Part shown: positions 1 to 13,110 of the stretch, one piece after another
Position numbering within the stretch: position 1 is the first letter of the stretch
Layout of the letters: every line of letters begins with the position of its first letter
Origin: Trichoplax sp. H2
Lineage: Eukaryota; Placozoa; Uniplacotomia; Trichoplacea
Direction of reading: 5' to 3'
Assembly: GCA_003344405.1 (NCBI GenBank)
Contig: NOWV01000167.1
Location: forward strand, 108,351-172,350
Length of the DNA stretch: 64,000 bases
The notes under the pieces: generated by a model
The model's database searches: none
The model's input: the letters and a program-made list of their open reading frames with translations, nothing else
Told to the model about the DNA's origin: nothing
Program-made: the position numbers and the translations under genes

Positions 1-3000
1 ATTCAAAATGCCAAAATGGAATGTGCAATAATACCTTTGAACACGACTAATTATATCATTTAGTGGGGTACCATGGTGGTAAAGTCTTTTAGGATTGGTC
101 TATCATGATTCGTGAACTTCTTTTCCAGTATTCAAACCATACATGGCATCCTACTGGAGAGTGATAAACAAATTCTATACCATGCTTATTATTATCCTAT
201 TATTTCTTTAGATCTGATATGAATAAAGGTTACTTTTATGTTTCAAGGCTTTTTCTATAATGCACCGCCGAATCTATTATGCCCATTAAGCTAATAACGT
301 GATCAAATTATTCAAATGCTCTTAATATCGGATAATAGGCAGTATCTACCAAAAGAATAAGTCAAAAATAAGTTTCTAACTAACGAATGACAGTACTTGT
401 GAGCAGCTATAAGGCATATTGCAAGTTATCCTAATATCTGATGACTGTATTTGGTACAAGATTGTTTTTGTATCAACATGTTGCTGCTATAAAAATTAGC
501 TTCGTTTTCTGAATAAATCATTTACTGAACTTTTAATGCATAACTATCTGATGACTGTACGAGTATAAGATCTTGATCAACATGTTACCGTTTGTCACGA
601 TGTTGATTCTTGTTATGTGTAAATTAATTCTAGTTGGAAGTGCTAATGGACGATGACATGATTATGTTTATGATATTGAATTTAACACCAACCATATTAT
701 CTATCCAGTTATTGTTAATTTTAGTCTCTTAAATGATTTAGTGGTGCTGATTCTCTAGGTCTTAATTAATCGTTAATTGATTTATATTAATTAAGGTTGT
801 TTACTGTTAGATTCTATAGTATATTATATTATAAATTTATCTCTCATTCTAATATTAATGTAAGTAAATTATACAACCGGCATATTTCAACAATGCCCCA
901 TTCGTTTAAGGCAAATGTACGTAAGCCAGTGTAGCGAATTAGTTGATTAGTTGCTATTTCTTTGTTGTACGATAAGGTCTATACTTTTCGGGTACTCTTA
1001 GAATAAAACTCATTCAGTTAAAGAACCTTCTAGCCACTTATAATACTTGCGAGTCTGTAGTTGGTCAAACTCGTGGTATTTCTCCTTAGTTAGTAAGATT
1101 CCTGAAGTAGCTAGTAGCCAAGTTTGGACGATCACAAAGACGACGTTGTGACACTGTTATAAAAATCGGCTTCGTTTTATAAATTCTTCATTTGCTGAAC
1201 TTTCACACTCGTAGAACATTCCTTATAGCATTGGCTATGGTTCACGAAATGAATTGGAAAGAAATTTTATTTTATTGTGCATTCTATAGAACTAAAGCGA
1301 CATAGCAGTTTAATTAACAGAATGACAATAAATTTTGATACTAGACATGGTTACTCTTAATATGCCCAAAATGAATGATGCCTTATTGTGGAATGGTACT
1401 TATGAGGTAATCGAGCCAAATCGAATCGATTGAATCATGGAAAAGATGGAACTACTGTTATGTTTAAGCTAGAATTAGCTATTTAGGCTTGATAGAATCC
1501 AGACGGCTATCTATCTGGCCGCTAGAAAATCATTTATTTATTATTTTATTATGCATGCGTATTTCAATAACAATTCGGCGTCGGAGAGCTATTGCACCTA
1601 CATTGCATGATATTTGTTGGTATGAATGGTTTATTTGCATTTCCTATAAATAATATTGAATCCCTTATTATATAAAGAAGAATAAACGAGTTGGACGTAG
1701 ACTGTGATTATAAATATTCCTAAAACGTGTTACTCAGCCACGATAATGTTGAAAGATCAAAGACGGCGAATAGTTTTGATCTTAAAGTATTATAAATATT
1801 GACCATAAATTTGAAAATACATCTCGTTTCCACGATTCAAGATTCTTATGATAATATCAAGGTAGAACGATGCAAATTTTATTATAATTGCCAATTAATT
1901 TTAATTACAGCTATCTAGTTCGATTGCAAAATAATCTAATGTATTCCTATGACTGTAGTTTTACTTTTTTAAGCAATAACCACCATCAAACTACTGCTTA
2001 GAGTAATTATCAACTATTTTAAAATGAACTGTGCTCAATTTAAGGGCATTTTGACTGAAATATTGGAATATTATCGGTAAAATGGAGAAATATAACACAA
2101 TATTTCATGGTGCTAAAGTCAAAACATGAGTTAAGAACGATAAACATGAGCGTGAATCTTGGACATTCCTTGTTCTAGAATCCATGGCGTACGGAAACTT
2201 GTTTTAGACAACTGTTGGGGATTTTGGAAAGATCACACCAACAATTTTTAGGTATATAATATAATATTTAGGTTATGTCGAAAGCTGAAACGACAATGCA
2301 GCTTTTAAACTGAGCGTAATATAGTACTAAAATTGAAATTGAATTCATTTTTGCCGTTATAGATTATATGCCGAACCTTTCTCAGGTCTAGTAATATCTT
2401 AAAAATGCTAGATAGAAGATAGAATTACTGAAATAATGTGCGAAAATTAAAAAATAAAGGCTATGAGTTAGTGAAATTGAAATTTGAATCCAGTTTATGT
2501 TCTATACGTAATTAAATATAAAATTGCAAGATTTGATGATTTATTGATAATATTTTAGATAGACGGTAGAATTGCTGAGATAATGTGCGAGATTTTGAGA
2601 AATAAAGGCTATGGCCTTTCAATTGTAAGATTTGGCAATTTATTAATAATATCAGATAGTGGATCGAACGATTGAGGTAATGTGCACAATTTGAGTGATA
2701 AAGGTTATAAGTTAATGAGCTGAACTTTGAATTCAGTTTGTGTTATAATGGAATATATAAACGTAAGATTTGGTAACGTATTGACGATGTTTGATAGAAG
2801 ATAGAATTACTGAGATGATATGCTATGAGATAATATACTTAATTTGAGGAATGCAGACAAGAATTGTGAATTGAAACTGGAATTCAGTATATGCTGTTAA
2901 AATTTGTAAGATTTGGTGTTGTATTGATGATGTTAGATAGAGGATAGAATTAATAAGAAAATGTGCGAAATTTAAGAAATAATGAGTTAATACATTGAAA

Positions 3001-4477
3001 CTTGAAATCAGCTCTTGCTATTATAACCTGGGGGATTTGGTAATATATTGATAATGTTAGGTAGATGATAAAATTACTTAGATAAAGCGCGAAATTTGAA
3101 GATTAAAGGAATTAATAATTAAAATTTGAATTCTGTTTATGCTGTTATAATGGAATAAATAATTGTAAGATTTGGTAACATGTTACTAATGTTAAATGAA
3201 ATGATGAAATGACTGAGATCATGAGCAAAATTGAAGGAATAAAGTCTTTGAGTTAAGGCAATAATGAAATGATCGATTTCTGTTAGAGTAATAGTGTAAC
3301 GAGGTAATAGAATAATCTACCGTAGTATGGTGTAACAAATTATGATGCAAAATCATCTTTTCAACTTTCTCATTTGTTTGGGGTCATGAAGATCTTCTTT
3401 ATTGTATTGCTGCTGTTATTAATCATACAGTAATACTCTTATATTGAACGTGACAAGAAATTCAAATTCTTTGCAAATAATTGAATCTATCCAAGTCTTT
3501 TGAGTAGAACTTAGCAATTGCATTTATAGATGCGGCAAACCGTGTCACTTTAAATCGTAGATAATTTTAAGAAAAGGATAACATAAATTTTCGAACAATT
3601 TAACGTGTTATACAAGTTTGTATAGACGCATACATCGCTAGTCTAGCAATATTGCTAAGAGTTGATCAGGAAATACCAACTAGCTCAGGAATAGATTAGC
3701 TGTTTAGCATTCATTCTCTTTCATGTTCTCTTTCATTACACAATTACTACCAGTACTATAGGAATTGCCACTTAAGTAGTAGTTAGAAAGTCGCCTTAAC
3801 GAATGTAGATAATAAATTTCTTCAATAAAATGGTTAATTTTACAAACGTATTCCACAGCAATATAAAACATTACAGCTACTATTTTGATTCATCTAATCA
3901 TTAATCAGTTTCATTCTAAAGTTATAACTAATTGTATCCTAAATTGAGCATCTGAAGTCAAATAGTTAGCTTGCATACTCATTGAGTATATATTAGTGAT
4001 AATTGTTATTGTTAACGAATAAATCCGTTAGCAGGTCTTGAAAGATGGAAATTATTACAAATATGGTATTTAAGATAGATACAGAACGCGAAATAAATCG
4101 CCAACTGTTGAAGGTTAGGGTTAGTCTCTGGAAATTGAAGATTTAAATTAGAGTAATTACAAGTTTTCATCATCCAAGTGATAATAACAGTTCAATCTAT
4201 GATTATGAATAAACAAAAAAATGCTATGATAGACTAGAATCGATATTAGTTAAAACCACTCTTTCAGGACAGGAAATTGATGCAACTAGTAGCTATAAAT
4301 GCTGTAATAGTTTACAACAGGTCAAATTAATAATAAAAGGGGAAGTGATGAAATCAAGTTAAATTTAGATAAATTTTTTTATCAATACATCGTCAAAATT
4401 GAATGCTGGCTTTAATATCTATCGAAATAAGACCAGCCAATGAATCTCTTTTCACTTCAAAATCTTTCCTTTTTCTC
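1..4477. other. intergenic, no gene recognised; degenerate tandem repeat near its end
   Basis: AT-rich sequence with stops in all frames and no exon-like stretch that I can support. Short imperfect duplications are visible: a block with tctgatgactgta and atcaacatgtt occurs near 437-480 and again near 547-587, and the motif ataaaaat.agcttcgtttt recurs near 490 and 1160. A minisatellite occupies about 2390-3310 and is listed separately. The final stretch before 4478 is the 3' flank of the PAS gene on the minus strand. Confidence 0.6.
2390..3310. repeat. degenerate tandem repeat, about 6-7 units of 120-180 bp
   Basis: Recurring order of motifs: (t)agatagaagatagaattactgag, ataatgtgcgaaa, aataaaggctatgagttaatg, ttgaaatttgaattcagttt, then gtaagatttggtaat and attgataatgtt. 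Occurrences start near 2405, 2555, 2650, 2790, 2930, 3055 and 3190. Units vary in length and sequence, so the array is old. No open frame runs through it. Confidence 0.75.
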
Positions 4478-7400
4478 CTAACTGTTAAGGCTAGTCAGGG
4501 CGTTATTGGAAGGCGAGGAAGGTGATAAATGGCTACTGCTACTTGCACTGCTACATTTAGACGGACTTGAAATAGATGCATAACTCGAGTAATTTGCTTC
4601 TATAAAGCGATTGATGGATATATCATCAAATGACTGCGCATTCATGCCTGCATATCGGTCTCCATTTTGATCGCCGATGTAACCCCATTCGTCGATTGTA
4701 CTTTCACGACTAGAGTAAGGCTCTGAATAACGCCTTACTCGATTGCTTTTCTCCTTTATATTTTCTGCCACTTCCGAATTGCATTGTGCAATTTCGTCAA
4801 CCTGTTGATGATCTGTCGAAGGAGAAGGTTTTGGACAAGTCTGTAATAACTTTTCTAGTTCAGACGGTCCATCCTTTGGCTTTTGACGTTGATATTCAAT
4901 TTGAGTTTTCAACCATCGAGACATGACCATTTTTTGCATCAATTTCTGCCTGTCTCCTTCTGATAATCGACGTCTTTTATTCAAGGCATTTAATAGCAGT
5001 GTGATATTTCCAGCTTTAGCTTGAATTTTACATTGACGCTGTTTGCTTGTATTTCGACGACCTGCCGTTGATTTCTTCTTACCCATATTCAATCTGTTTT
5101 GCTTTTCATAACCTGAAACTGATGGTTTATGGCATAGCGGCTTAGGTTGCGCTTGTTGAGCTAAATTGGCCTCGGTACTCATCTATGAAAGATAATTAAG
5201 GTATAATCATTTAAGTAATTTACCTCAATAGCTTAGTAATTATTAAATCTATCTTTAACTATATCTGGTAATGAAAACAATTAGTAAATAAGCAAGTCTA
5301 GTTAATGCAGTAAGATATATTGCTTTAATCCTTTCTTACCAGCGTCGAACTTGAGGAGTAACTTTTTAAGTTCATGGTAGCTGAAGTATCTGGCATCGTG
5401 TAAGAGCAATTGACTAATTCTTGTTGGTTGGGGTAAGAACAGTTGTAATTTTTTCGGCTATCTTCACTAGTATATTGTGTAAAACTGGGTATAGCTGTAT
5501 AACCATGACCATATTGAAAGATTGGTTCTTCCATGGATAAGGTACTTGTTGTTGGATTAATGATAGGAGCAGATGGGTAATTTCTAGTGGTCGCTGGATA
5601 AAATAGGTCGTTATAATCATCAGAGCTTGTACTAGCGAAAGACTGATCGATATCGACATTCGGCGCACTAACAGAAGCTGCCATATCATGAAGCTGAGAC
5701 ATGGTGGGCTCTTGGTTTGACATGGCAGTCATGACTGAGCTAAAAGTAACATTATCACTGGATACTGATGTTGAAGTCGAGTTAAAATCAAATGTATCCA
5801 TAGAAGATTGACTGATTGGGCAAGTGCTGCCCGTTGTTGTCGTCAATGCTACCGAGTGTTGTGTTGATGGATAGGAATAAGCAATTTCTTGATCTAAATC
5901 AGTGGTTAAATCCATCATTTCTTCAGTAGGAGATCTCTCATTGGCTAAAGGCGACGGCTGATATTGGATATCATTATGCCTTGATGGTGAAGGATTTCCT
6001 GCCGTAGTGATTATGGGCGAAAGGGGATCCGAAATAGGGCTGTTCGAGTTGCCTATGCCATGGCTACCCTTAGAAGTATCATTTTGGTAAGCTGGCTCAG
6101 AAGATGCTTGAATTTTATCTTCTGCTTTCCTAATAATTGAAAGTTCTATTGATTAATTGTATACTTCTACCATATTCTATCTCAATATACGAGTATTACA
6201 GACGAGCAGCGTAATCGACATACCTAATGGCAACGTTGTCACTTATTAAGTAATCAATTTCTCCATTCTGTTGCCGAGAGACGCCAATATTGGATTTTAG
6301 CCATGTACAGCTGCCACTTTTCGTTAACAGTCGGTACAGCACATGATGGCAATGGCCTTCATTAATGGCTATAAAAATAACACGAAACATGGTGATGATT
6401 AGCAATTGAAAATTGATGTTAGCCTTAAAGTATAAACTTGATAGACTGATAACACAAAACACGACGGTAGTTTACGATTAAAAATCAATATTCAGTATTG
6501 CTTTCACGTTAAAGTACAAACTTGATCAACTGACAGCGAATAGAATCTTAAACAATGTCTGTCATGGAAAAGCTATGGTTGACTTTAAAGGTTATATTTT
6601 ATAATAAATAAAACTTTACCAATTATCGCATTGAATTTACTAACTTTAAAGATGCCAAGTTACATTACAGTAAATACAATCGAATCTGACCAATTTGATA
6701 GGCTGTCTATCGCAAAATTTATTGCAATAACATCGTAGTAATTTATTGTTTTAATTGTAACATATCGAAATAGATAGTAGAAGGTAGGATAGGAATCATT
6801 TGTTACCTGATTTTTGGGCTTCCTTCAAGATTGAAACATCTTCCTCATGAATATAGTTAAATATTGGCTGACCAATCATTTCATGGAATGCATACCCAGT
6901 AATATCAGTAAATCTGCAGCGTATTAATATACAAAATAAATCAATTTCTGATTATTTATAAGCTATTTAGTAGAACATGATGTAGATGAGAACAATTTAA
7001 GTATTACTTGGCCGTTAATGACAGTTCTGCTTTTACTGCTACATATGAATTCTATTACTACTGCACAAAAAGTATTCTAGAACGGATTTCGCTATCGTAA
7101 ATGAAAGTGACGTATGGAACAAGCATATTCTACAGCGTAAAGAAATACCGTTGATCAATTTGCTGCACAATTCCGTTAACATCGCATAGCATTCTTGCAT
7201 TGCCATTGGGAAGATCGCAAAGCGATGAACTTTTCCTTTTGCTAGCTAGTCTTGCAATACCGGTTAACCAAATATCGCGCACCAACTCAACATTATTAGA
7301 CCCAGATGCTGGATTTGGTGAGGCAAGTGGAAAGCAAGAAGTCATAGCTAGTCGGCTAGATGCGGATAAGCTATAGTGATCTCCAAATTGGTTATTGCGT

Positions 7401-8978
7401 TGATTTAGTGACTGCATTTTATCAACCGCTGTAATAGAATAGATCAGGAAATTAAAATACGATAGAGATAAAAAGTTGTTTACAAAGCCTTAAATTACTC
7501 CATGCCTTGAGGTTGCCTCTATTAGATGTATTTTGCAATTTTAAATGTTAAGATTATTGCGATCAACTAACCCACTTGAGTGCAATGTATAAATCCCGAG
7601 CATTGCAATTTGTAGAAAGAAGTTCTATCGACATTTTCAGAGATTCTGACTGCAAACGATAATTTTTGTCTGTTGCAGTGATTGCAAAAAAATTGAGGTT
7701 TGACCATTCCTATTGAAGAGAAGGAAAGAATGGATAACTTTAAATACGTTCTAAAACGGCTTAATCTTAGAGATTTGCTAGTTTTATATCCAGTAGATCA
7801 TAAAAAATGGATACCTTTGCAATATAGCTACATACCATACCGTACCTGATATTGCTGAACCGATTGAGGAACCAGAAATAGCAGGACAACCTGTTGAGTG
7901 ATTGTGGAATTGATCTTGCAGTTGGATTACATCTTCATGATGAGCATAGGTAAATAAATTTCCTCCAATAACGTCCATCTACACCAAATTAATCAAGTTG
8001 ATAAATATTAGATATAATATGAATAAAGGCTCTTCAATAATACTTAGTAACCAAAGCTAACTAGGCCCATTGTGAAATGAAGGCGATGAATGGACATAAA
8101 TTCTTAATTTAATACAGCTACGTTGTTTCGTTAGGTAATTTTTTACTTCAAGGGCTACCTTACATAGTATAAACTTATGAAAACAATTTATTATAGATCA
8201 TGAACGGTTTTCGATGATCGATACCTTACTTTCTAATCATACTACGACTAAAGATTATCAAAATGTGAGGTTGCTGAAGCTCCATCAAATTTTTTTGCTG
8301 TGATATATCAATTTTAGTCTAAAAATAAAGCGTTCGAAAGCGATTTTCCAGTATTGTGTGCGAACATTATGTCTTAATCAGGGTCAATAAAAATATGTAG
8401 TAGTTATTCCTTGAAATATAAATGAAATCATACCAAAGATCGAAAGCAATTTCTATTGAAGATAATAATCAAGACAATTTGATCCGTGCTTTCTATTACT
8501 TTAATTAATACTTTTAATGTATGGCACTAAATCATGCTAGAAGTTCCATATTATTACCTCGATCAATTTTTTTAAGATCTGTGTTTACAAGTTTATTAAC
8601 GTTCCTACTATAAAAAATATTGATTGATAATGCTGCAAAATGTTCATTAATTCATATAATTGAACTACAGTTGCAAACATAGTCTGATCGGAACATAAAG
8701 AGAATAAAGTATAAAATAGAGGTAGAATTTTTACCTTATTACACTTAAGAACTGTCTCAATACTAGGAGAAACGAATAATATATGGCCTGATCGTGACAT
8801 GACGAATAGAAATCCATCAATTGCCTGCAAAGAAAACGAAATTGTCAGATTTAGATTCCATGATGTGCCAATATCAAGAGCTAAATTAATACATCAGTGA
8901 AAGCAGAGATTTTTACTTCTAACGCCAACTGTGATAATTGGTAATTATCATCTTGAAAATTTGAGGATGGCTGATTGT
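4478..8978 (-). CDS. PAS-domain transcription factor (bHLH-PAS type, AhR/NPAS4/dysfusion-like), 5' end incomplete
   Basis: Eight exons on the minus strand join with GT-AG borders and matching phases: 8978-8917, 8824-8735, 7978-7846, 7428-7149, 6913-6807, 6368-6224, 6129-5340, 5182-4478. Together they give 769 residues and one stop. Residues about 13-94 hold PAS-A (QLALEAIDGFLFVMSRSGH, then GGNLFTYAHHEDV). Residues about 170-271 hold PAS-B plus PAC (FTDITGYAFHEMIGQPIF, VLYRLLTKSGSCTWLKSNI, EIDYLISDN). Residues 273-535 are Ser/Thr/Pro-rich and look like an activation region. The last exon is basic (GKKKSTAGRR, LNKRRRL), then Ser-rich. Proteins of this class dimerise through bHLH and PAS domains and bind DNA in the nucleus. 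The bHLH exon was not found. A possible further 5' exon ends at 9119 (phase 1, fitting 8978) and reads KLKCFIERLLMTYSTQEQED, but its upstream part lies in a tandem repeat. PAS-B resembles AhR and NPAS4; the orthology is unsettled. Confidence 0.82.
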
Positions 8979-9194
8979 CTGATTTAACATGATTTAATCA
9001 TATCGGTTAGAAAATTAATAATTTAATTGCTGAATCATATCTCTGAACATAAATATGCCACTACTATACTGATATATACAAGATACAAATTTTGTCCAGT
9101 ACAACAAATTTATCTTACCATAATCTTCCTGTTCTTGAGTACTGTAAGTCATCAATAGTCTTTCAATGAAACATTTAAGTTTCTCATCACTAAA

Positions 9195-9430
9195 TTTACT
9201 ATCAAAATGAATAAAAGTACATTCTAAGAGATATATATCAATAGCTTATTCATTACAGCATGAAATTCTTATTCTTAAATTTGCTATTAAATGAATAAAA
9301 ATTTATTCCACGAATATATAATATCATTAGCGTATTCATTACGACATTAAATCCTTATGCTTAAATTTGCTATCTAAATGTATAAAAATTCATCTTAAGT
9401 ATATATGTATGTCATTAGCGTATAAATTCT
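9195..9430. repeat. tandem repeat, about 2.8 units of about 86 bp
   Basis: The block aaatttgctat.aaatgaataaaa, then ttat.tcatt.c, recurs at about 9195, 9281 and 9365 with moderate divergence. It sits just upstream of the PAS gene on its strand and overlaps the candidate extra 5' exon, which lowers confidence in that exon. Confidence 0.7.
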
Positions 9431-12400
9431 AGATAAAATAAATTCTTTGTCTGTCTTAATATGTATTGATAGCAACAATACTGTACAAAGTATTTTTTAT
9501 AAAAAATAAACTTATGCTCGTGTCTGATTTATTCACGATAATTTATTATCATACAGATAATTTTATAACAGATTAGATGTAAAGCAATTCGAACCGTAAT
9601 GAATCGTTTAAGTAAAAATTCAAGGGATATGCAGTCGTTATTAAATTAGCACATTTATTTACGTGTACTAATAGAATAATAGTGTACAAATTATCCTTAA
9701 AATTTAAGACTAATCTCGCCTCTAACTACCGTTTGCCGTGACTGATTAAATATATTGTATTAAATTTTCAATGGTAAATTAAAATGTCATTTAGCTCAAT
9801 TAAACTAATTTAAATAACATTTATGGGATATATTTTTGCGGCATTTATAGCAGATACATTTCTATATGCTTATAGTCTAATCTTACATTAATTGTTTATC
9901 AAAAAATCTAGAATACACCGTACTTGTTTTAAATTCTATAATCATTAGGGATCACGCAGATATTTGCTAAGTAACTTCGATGAATACAATTAAATGTAAT
10001 TAGTACTCAAATAAAAAATTAAATGAGATATATTTATATAAGTAACTGCTAGTATCTATATTATAATTATATGAAGACTGGTTGAATTTTCCATATAGGC
10101 GTTTAAATAAGATTATACTGATGTTAATAATGGATTGAAAACTTTTTCATTCTGTTTATTTGAAAGAAAAAATGCGTCTGTCGGCTTATTGACATTACTG
10201 GTGCGATATCCGATGGAACGTAATAATATTGGTTAGGTATAATTTTGAAAGTTTTGTGGCCTTGCAATTATCTTCGAAATTATGCAAATAAGTAAAAGGA
10301 TTTGTATACTTTGTATCGGTTAATCTTATAGAGTAAGTAATATATTAGGTTTGTTTTGAATAATTATAAATTCATAATACCAAGTTATAATCACTAATAT
10401 TAAGCTGTACAGAAAGCTTAATTTGTGGCACGATTGCTACGATAATGCGCGAATTCTTTATCACGCAGGGGTCTAAATTAATTTAATGTATAAGTGTATT
10501 CTCCGTATGCAAATGCAGAGAATAGAAATGTCTTAACTGTTTTGAAAAAAAATTTTTAGTTGTATCGTATGATTTTTAAGATTAATAAATACAGAAGTCA
10601 TTTTCCGCACGTTTTTAGCGTCTTCTTAGGTCTGAGTTGAATTTTGGTGATTTTTTTATCCTATGTTTATTCTAAGAAATCCTATTCATGGTACAAATCT
10701 ATTTAATACTGTTGCATTGAATGCTCATAAAAGAACTTACGTGTATAGATGCTCCTCTTCTTGTGGATTAATCGTTTCCATTTTAACTCAATTTCCAACG
10801 ATTATAAATTAAAATCGCTATATAGAGATGAAATCAATTTGAGTAAACTTAATTATCGGGAAAGAATTGAGTTGATGATAATTAGAAGTGCTGAGATGAA
10901 AGATAAGCATTTAAAAATGAAAAATTTTCCCTTTTTCAGACAAAAACATTGCTTAACATTAGCCTCTAATATTGCATGAAAGTTCAATTTTTTACCTTCA
11001 AAATAGGTTTAGTATGCCTTTCTTCTTCAGTAGTGTAAATGTTACTTAGGGTTGTTTCGTTGAGGTATTCACAGGTTAACTAAAGTAATTTCAAGGTTCC
11101 TAAAGGAATTTATCCTTTGAACCTCAGTAAAAGTTTATTTATATTCTTGTCCAAGTAGCCAATCAATGATTTTAAATAAGATATTCCAATAAATAAATCT
11201 GGCGACACCCTCCATCATTTATTCAAGGCAATGGTATTATTTTGAGTGATAATATTGTCAGTGCCATGCAAGAATGCTAATTAGTCACGAAAGTAGCACG
11301 AGCTAGTCCAATGTGATCTGTCATGATGTTGAAAGCTATACAGTGAAGGCGATATTATTAAAGTTACGTCAAATTGTTATAGATATTGCTAAAATCGCTG
11401 GCAGGTGGTCTCTCATGTTCAATATAGCCAATAAAAGATATGGAATGAATATGAGGTCACGACGGAATTTATTTATTCTTGGAAGTTGTTTAGATTTTTA
11501 AGCAGCTTAGAATAACAGCAAGCTTACTGACTTAAGACAAGCATGAAATTTTACTATATGCATGAATATGCAATAACTAGTCACGTTTAGAAATAACTGC
11601 AGTATGTTTCAATTTTATGAGTATAGATAGTCCAGCTAAGAAATTTATGACGTATTCTCTCAAAATTAACTGCTAAAAAATCCATCATGCATCATTTTTT
11701 TATCACCTAATCAAGTATTGCACTTAGAACTTGTAAGTAACTAGAAGTAGTCGAGAATATCGTCTGATCTATGCTGTAGAAATCAGAAAAATTATGTACT
11801 AGTAAGTTATTAATCAGGCTGATTTAAGATAGCATATAAATTCTACAAGCCGATTATTTCTTCCTACTCTATATATATTTAAATCACTAGCGATTATGCC
11901 TAAATGTTATTATTGATCTCAGAAGAACTTAGCAAGCACTACTGATAATATAGGATAGATTTGGAAGCAGGCAGAATTCATAAATTGAAAATTTAGAAAG
12001 TATCGAAATCCCTCATAATAATTTATCATATCTTTTTGCGTAATACTTGGCTGTATTTTGATTTGATAATTTTATACACGTATAACTTCTTATGGTGTCG
12101 TAATAAATTCAAGCAAATGTTATATTCAATTTATCTGTATAAATGCTAAATATTAGTATAAAAAAGTCGTATATTACGACTTCTTGACAGTAAACAGTTA
12201 TGTCTACTTAGTTACTTAATATTGGGTAACAATTTTTTGTAACTTCACTCTTTATAAAATAGGATTGAATTAAGAATTAAAAAGGAAGGATTTTGTCAAA
12301 AATAGAACAAGAGTATAACTGTCAATTGTAGTCGTATCTTACTTGTCTAATTATATTCGGCTAAATCTATTATCATCAGTTAGATTGCTCAATATTGTAG

Positions 12401-12479
12401 TAACTTCTCCAAAATACTTTGGAATAATCAAAATACAAGTATATTAAGTATAGTCTTTGATATAATCTATTCGTAATTA

Positions 12480-13110
12480 TTCATCAGAGGATATTGTATC
12501 GCTTCACTTGGACAGTACGGGATTTGAGTTATCTCAGTAATAATTTAATTTTAGTTGAAAGTGATAAAAGGAAAGTTTTTAATAAACTTTATCGTCGTTG
12601 TGACAAATTACGGCTTAGGTCTTACCACATTCTGATATCAGAATAGATTTTAGTTGTTATTAGCTTTTTTACGATTGATGATGGGGAGAATTTAATTTTA
12701 CAGTATTTAGATAATCTAAATAAAAATTAATATGAGATAGATAGTTGTGCGAAAGTCATAACCATGTAAATGCAATTTTACCATAAATTATTGCATTGAA
12801 TTTTATAGCCTGAGTATAAAGTATAAAAAAACATTAAGTTGAATTATGGAGTAATTTGAGTATAAAATTTAACAGCTATTTTCCTCGTTGTAACAGATTA
12901 TAGTTTAGATCTTACATCATTCTGATATCAGAATAGATATTACTTATAACCGACTTTGTTTATAGTTGATGCATGAGCAGAATTTAACTTCGCAGTATTT
13001 AGATAATCTGAATAAAATTTAGTATGAGATGAATAGTTTATGATAATCATAATCATATAAATGCAATTTTACCAAAAACTGCGATCATTAAACTTTATCA
13101 TCTGAGTATT
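12480..13110. repeat. direct duplication of about 270 bp, offset about 290 bp, each copy with a 16-bp palindrome
   Basis: The blocks at about 12540-12810 and 12830-13100 share long stretches: cattctgatatcagaatag, cagtatttagataatct.aa, and catataaatgcaattttacca. The palindrome attctgatatcagaat lies at 12629-12644 and again at 12919-12934. Confidence 0.8.

Noticed and set aside
5325-5918. Separate 197-residue protein, and 4478-5182 as another separate protein
   Set aside because: The first continues upstream in frame to an acceptor at 6130, and its last four codons lie beyond a strong donor at 5339; the second begins directly after an acceptor. Both are exons of the PAS gene.
5880-5920. HIF-like oxygen-degradation motif (TDLDQEIAY)
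   Set aside because: The LAP core with the hydroxylated proline is missing, and the PAS domains look more like AhR/NPAS4.
10749-11501. Two plus-strand open frames of 76 and 62 codons
   Set aside because: No domain, no splice context and ordinary AT-rich codon use.
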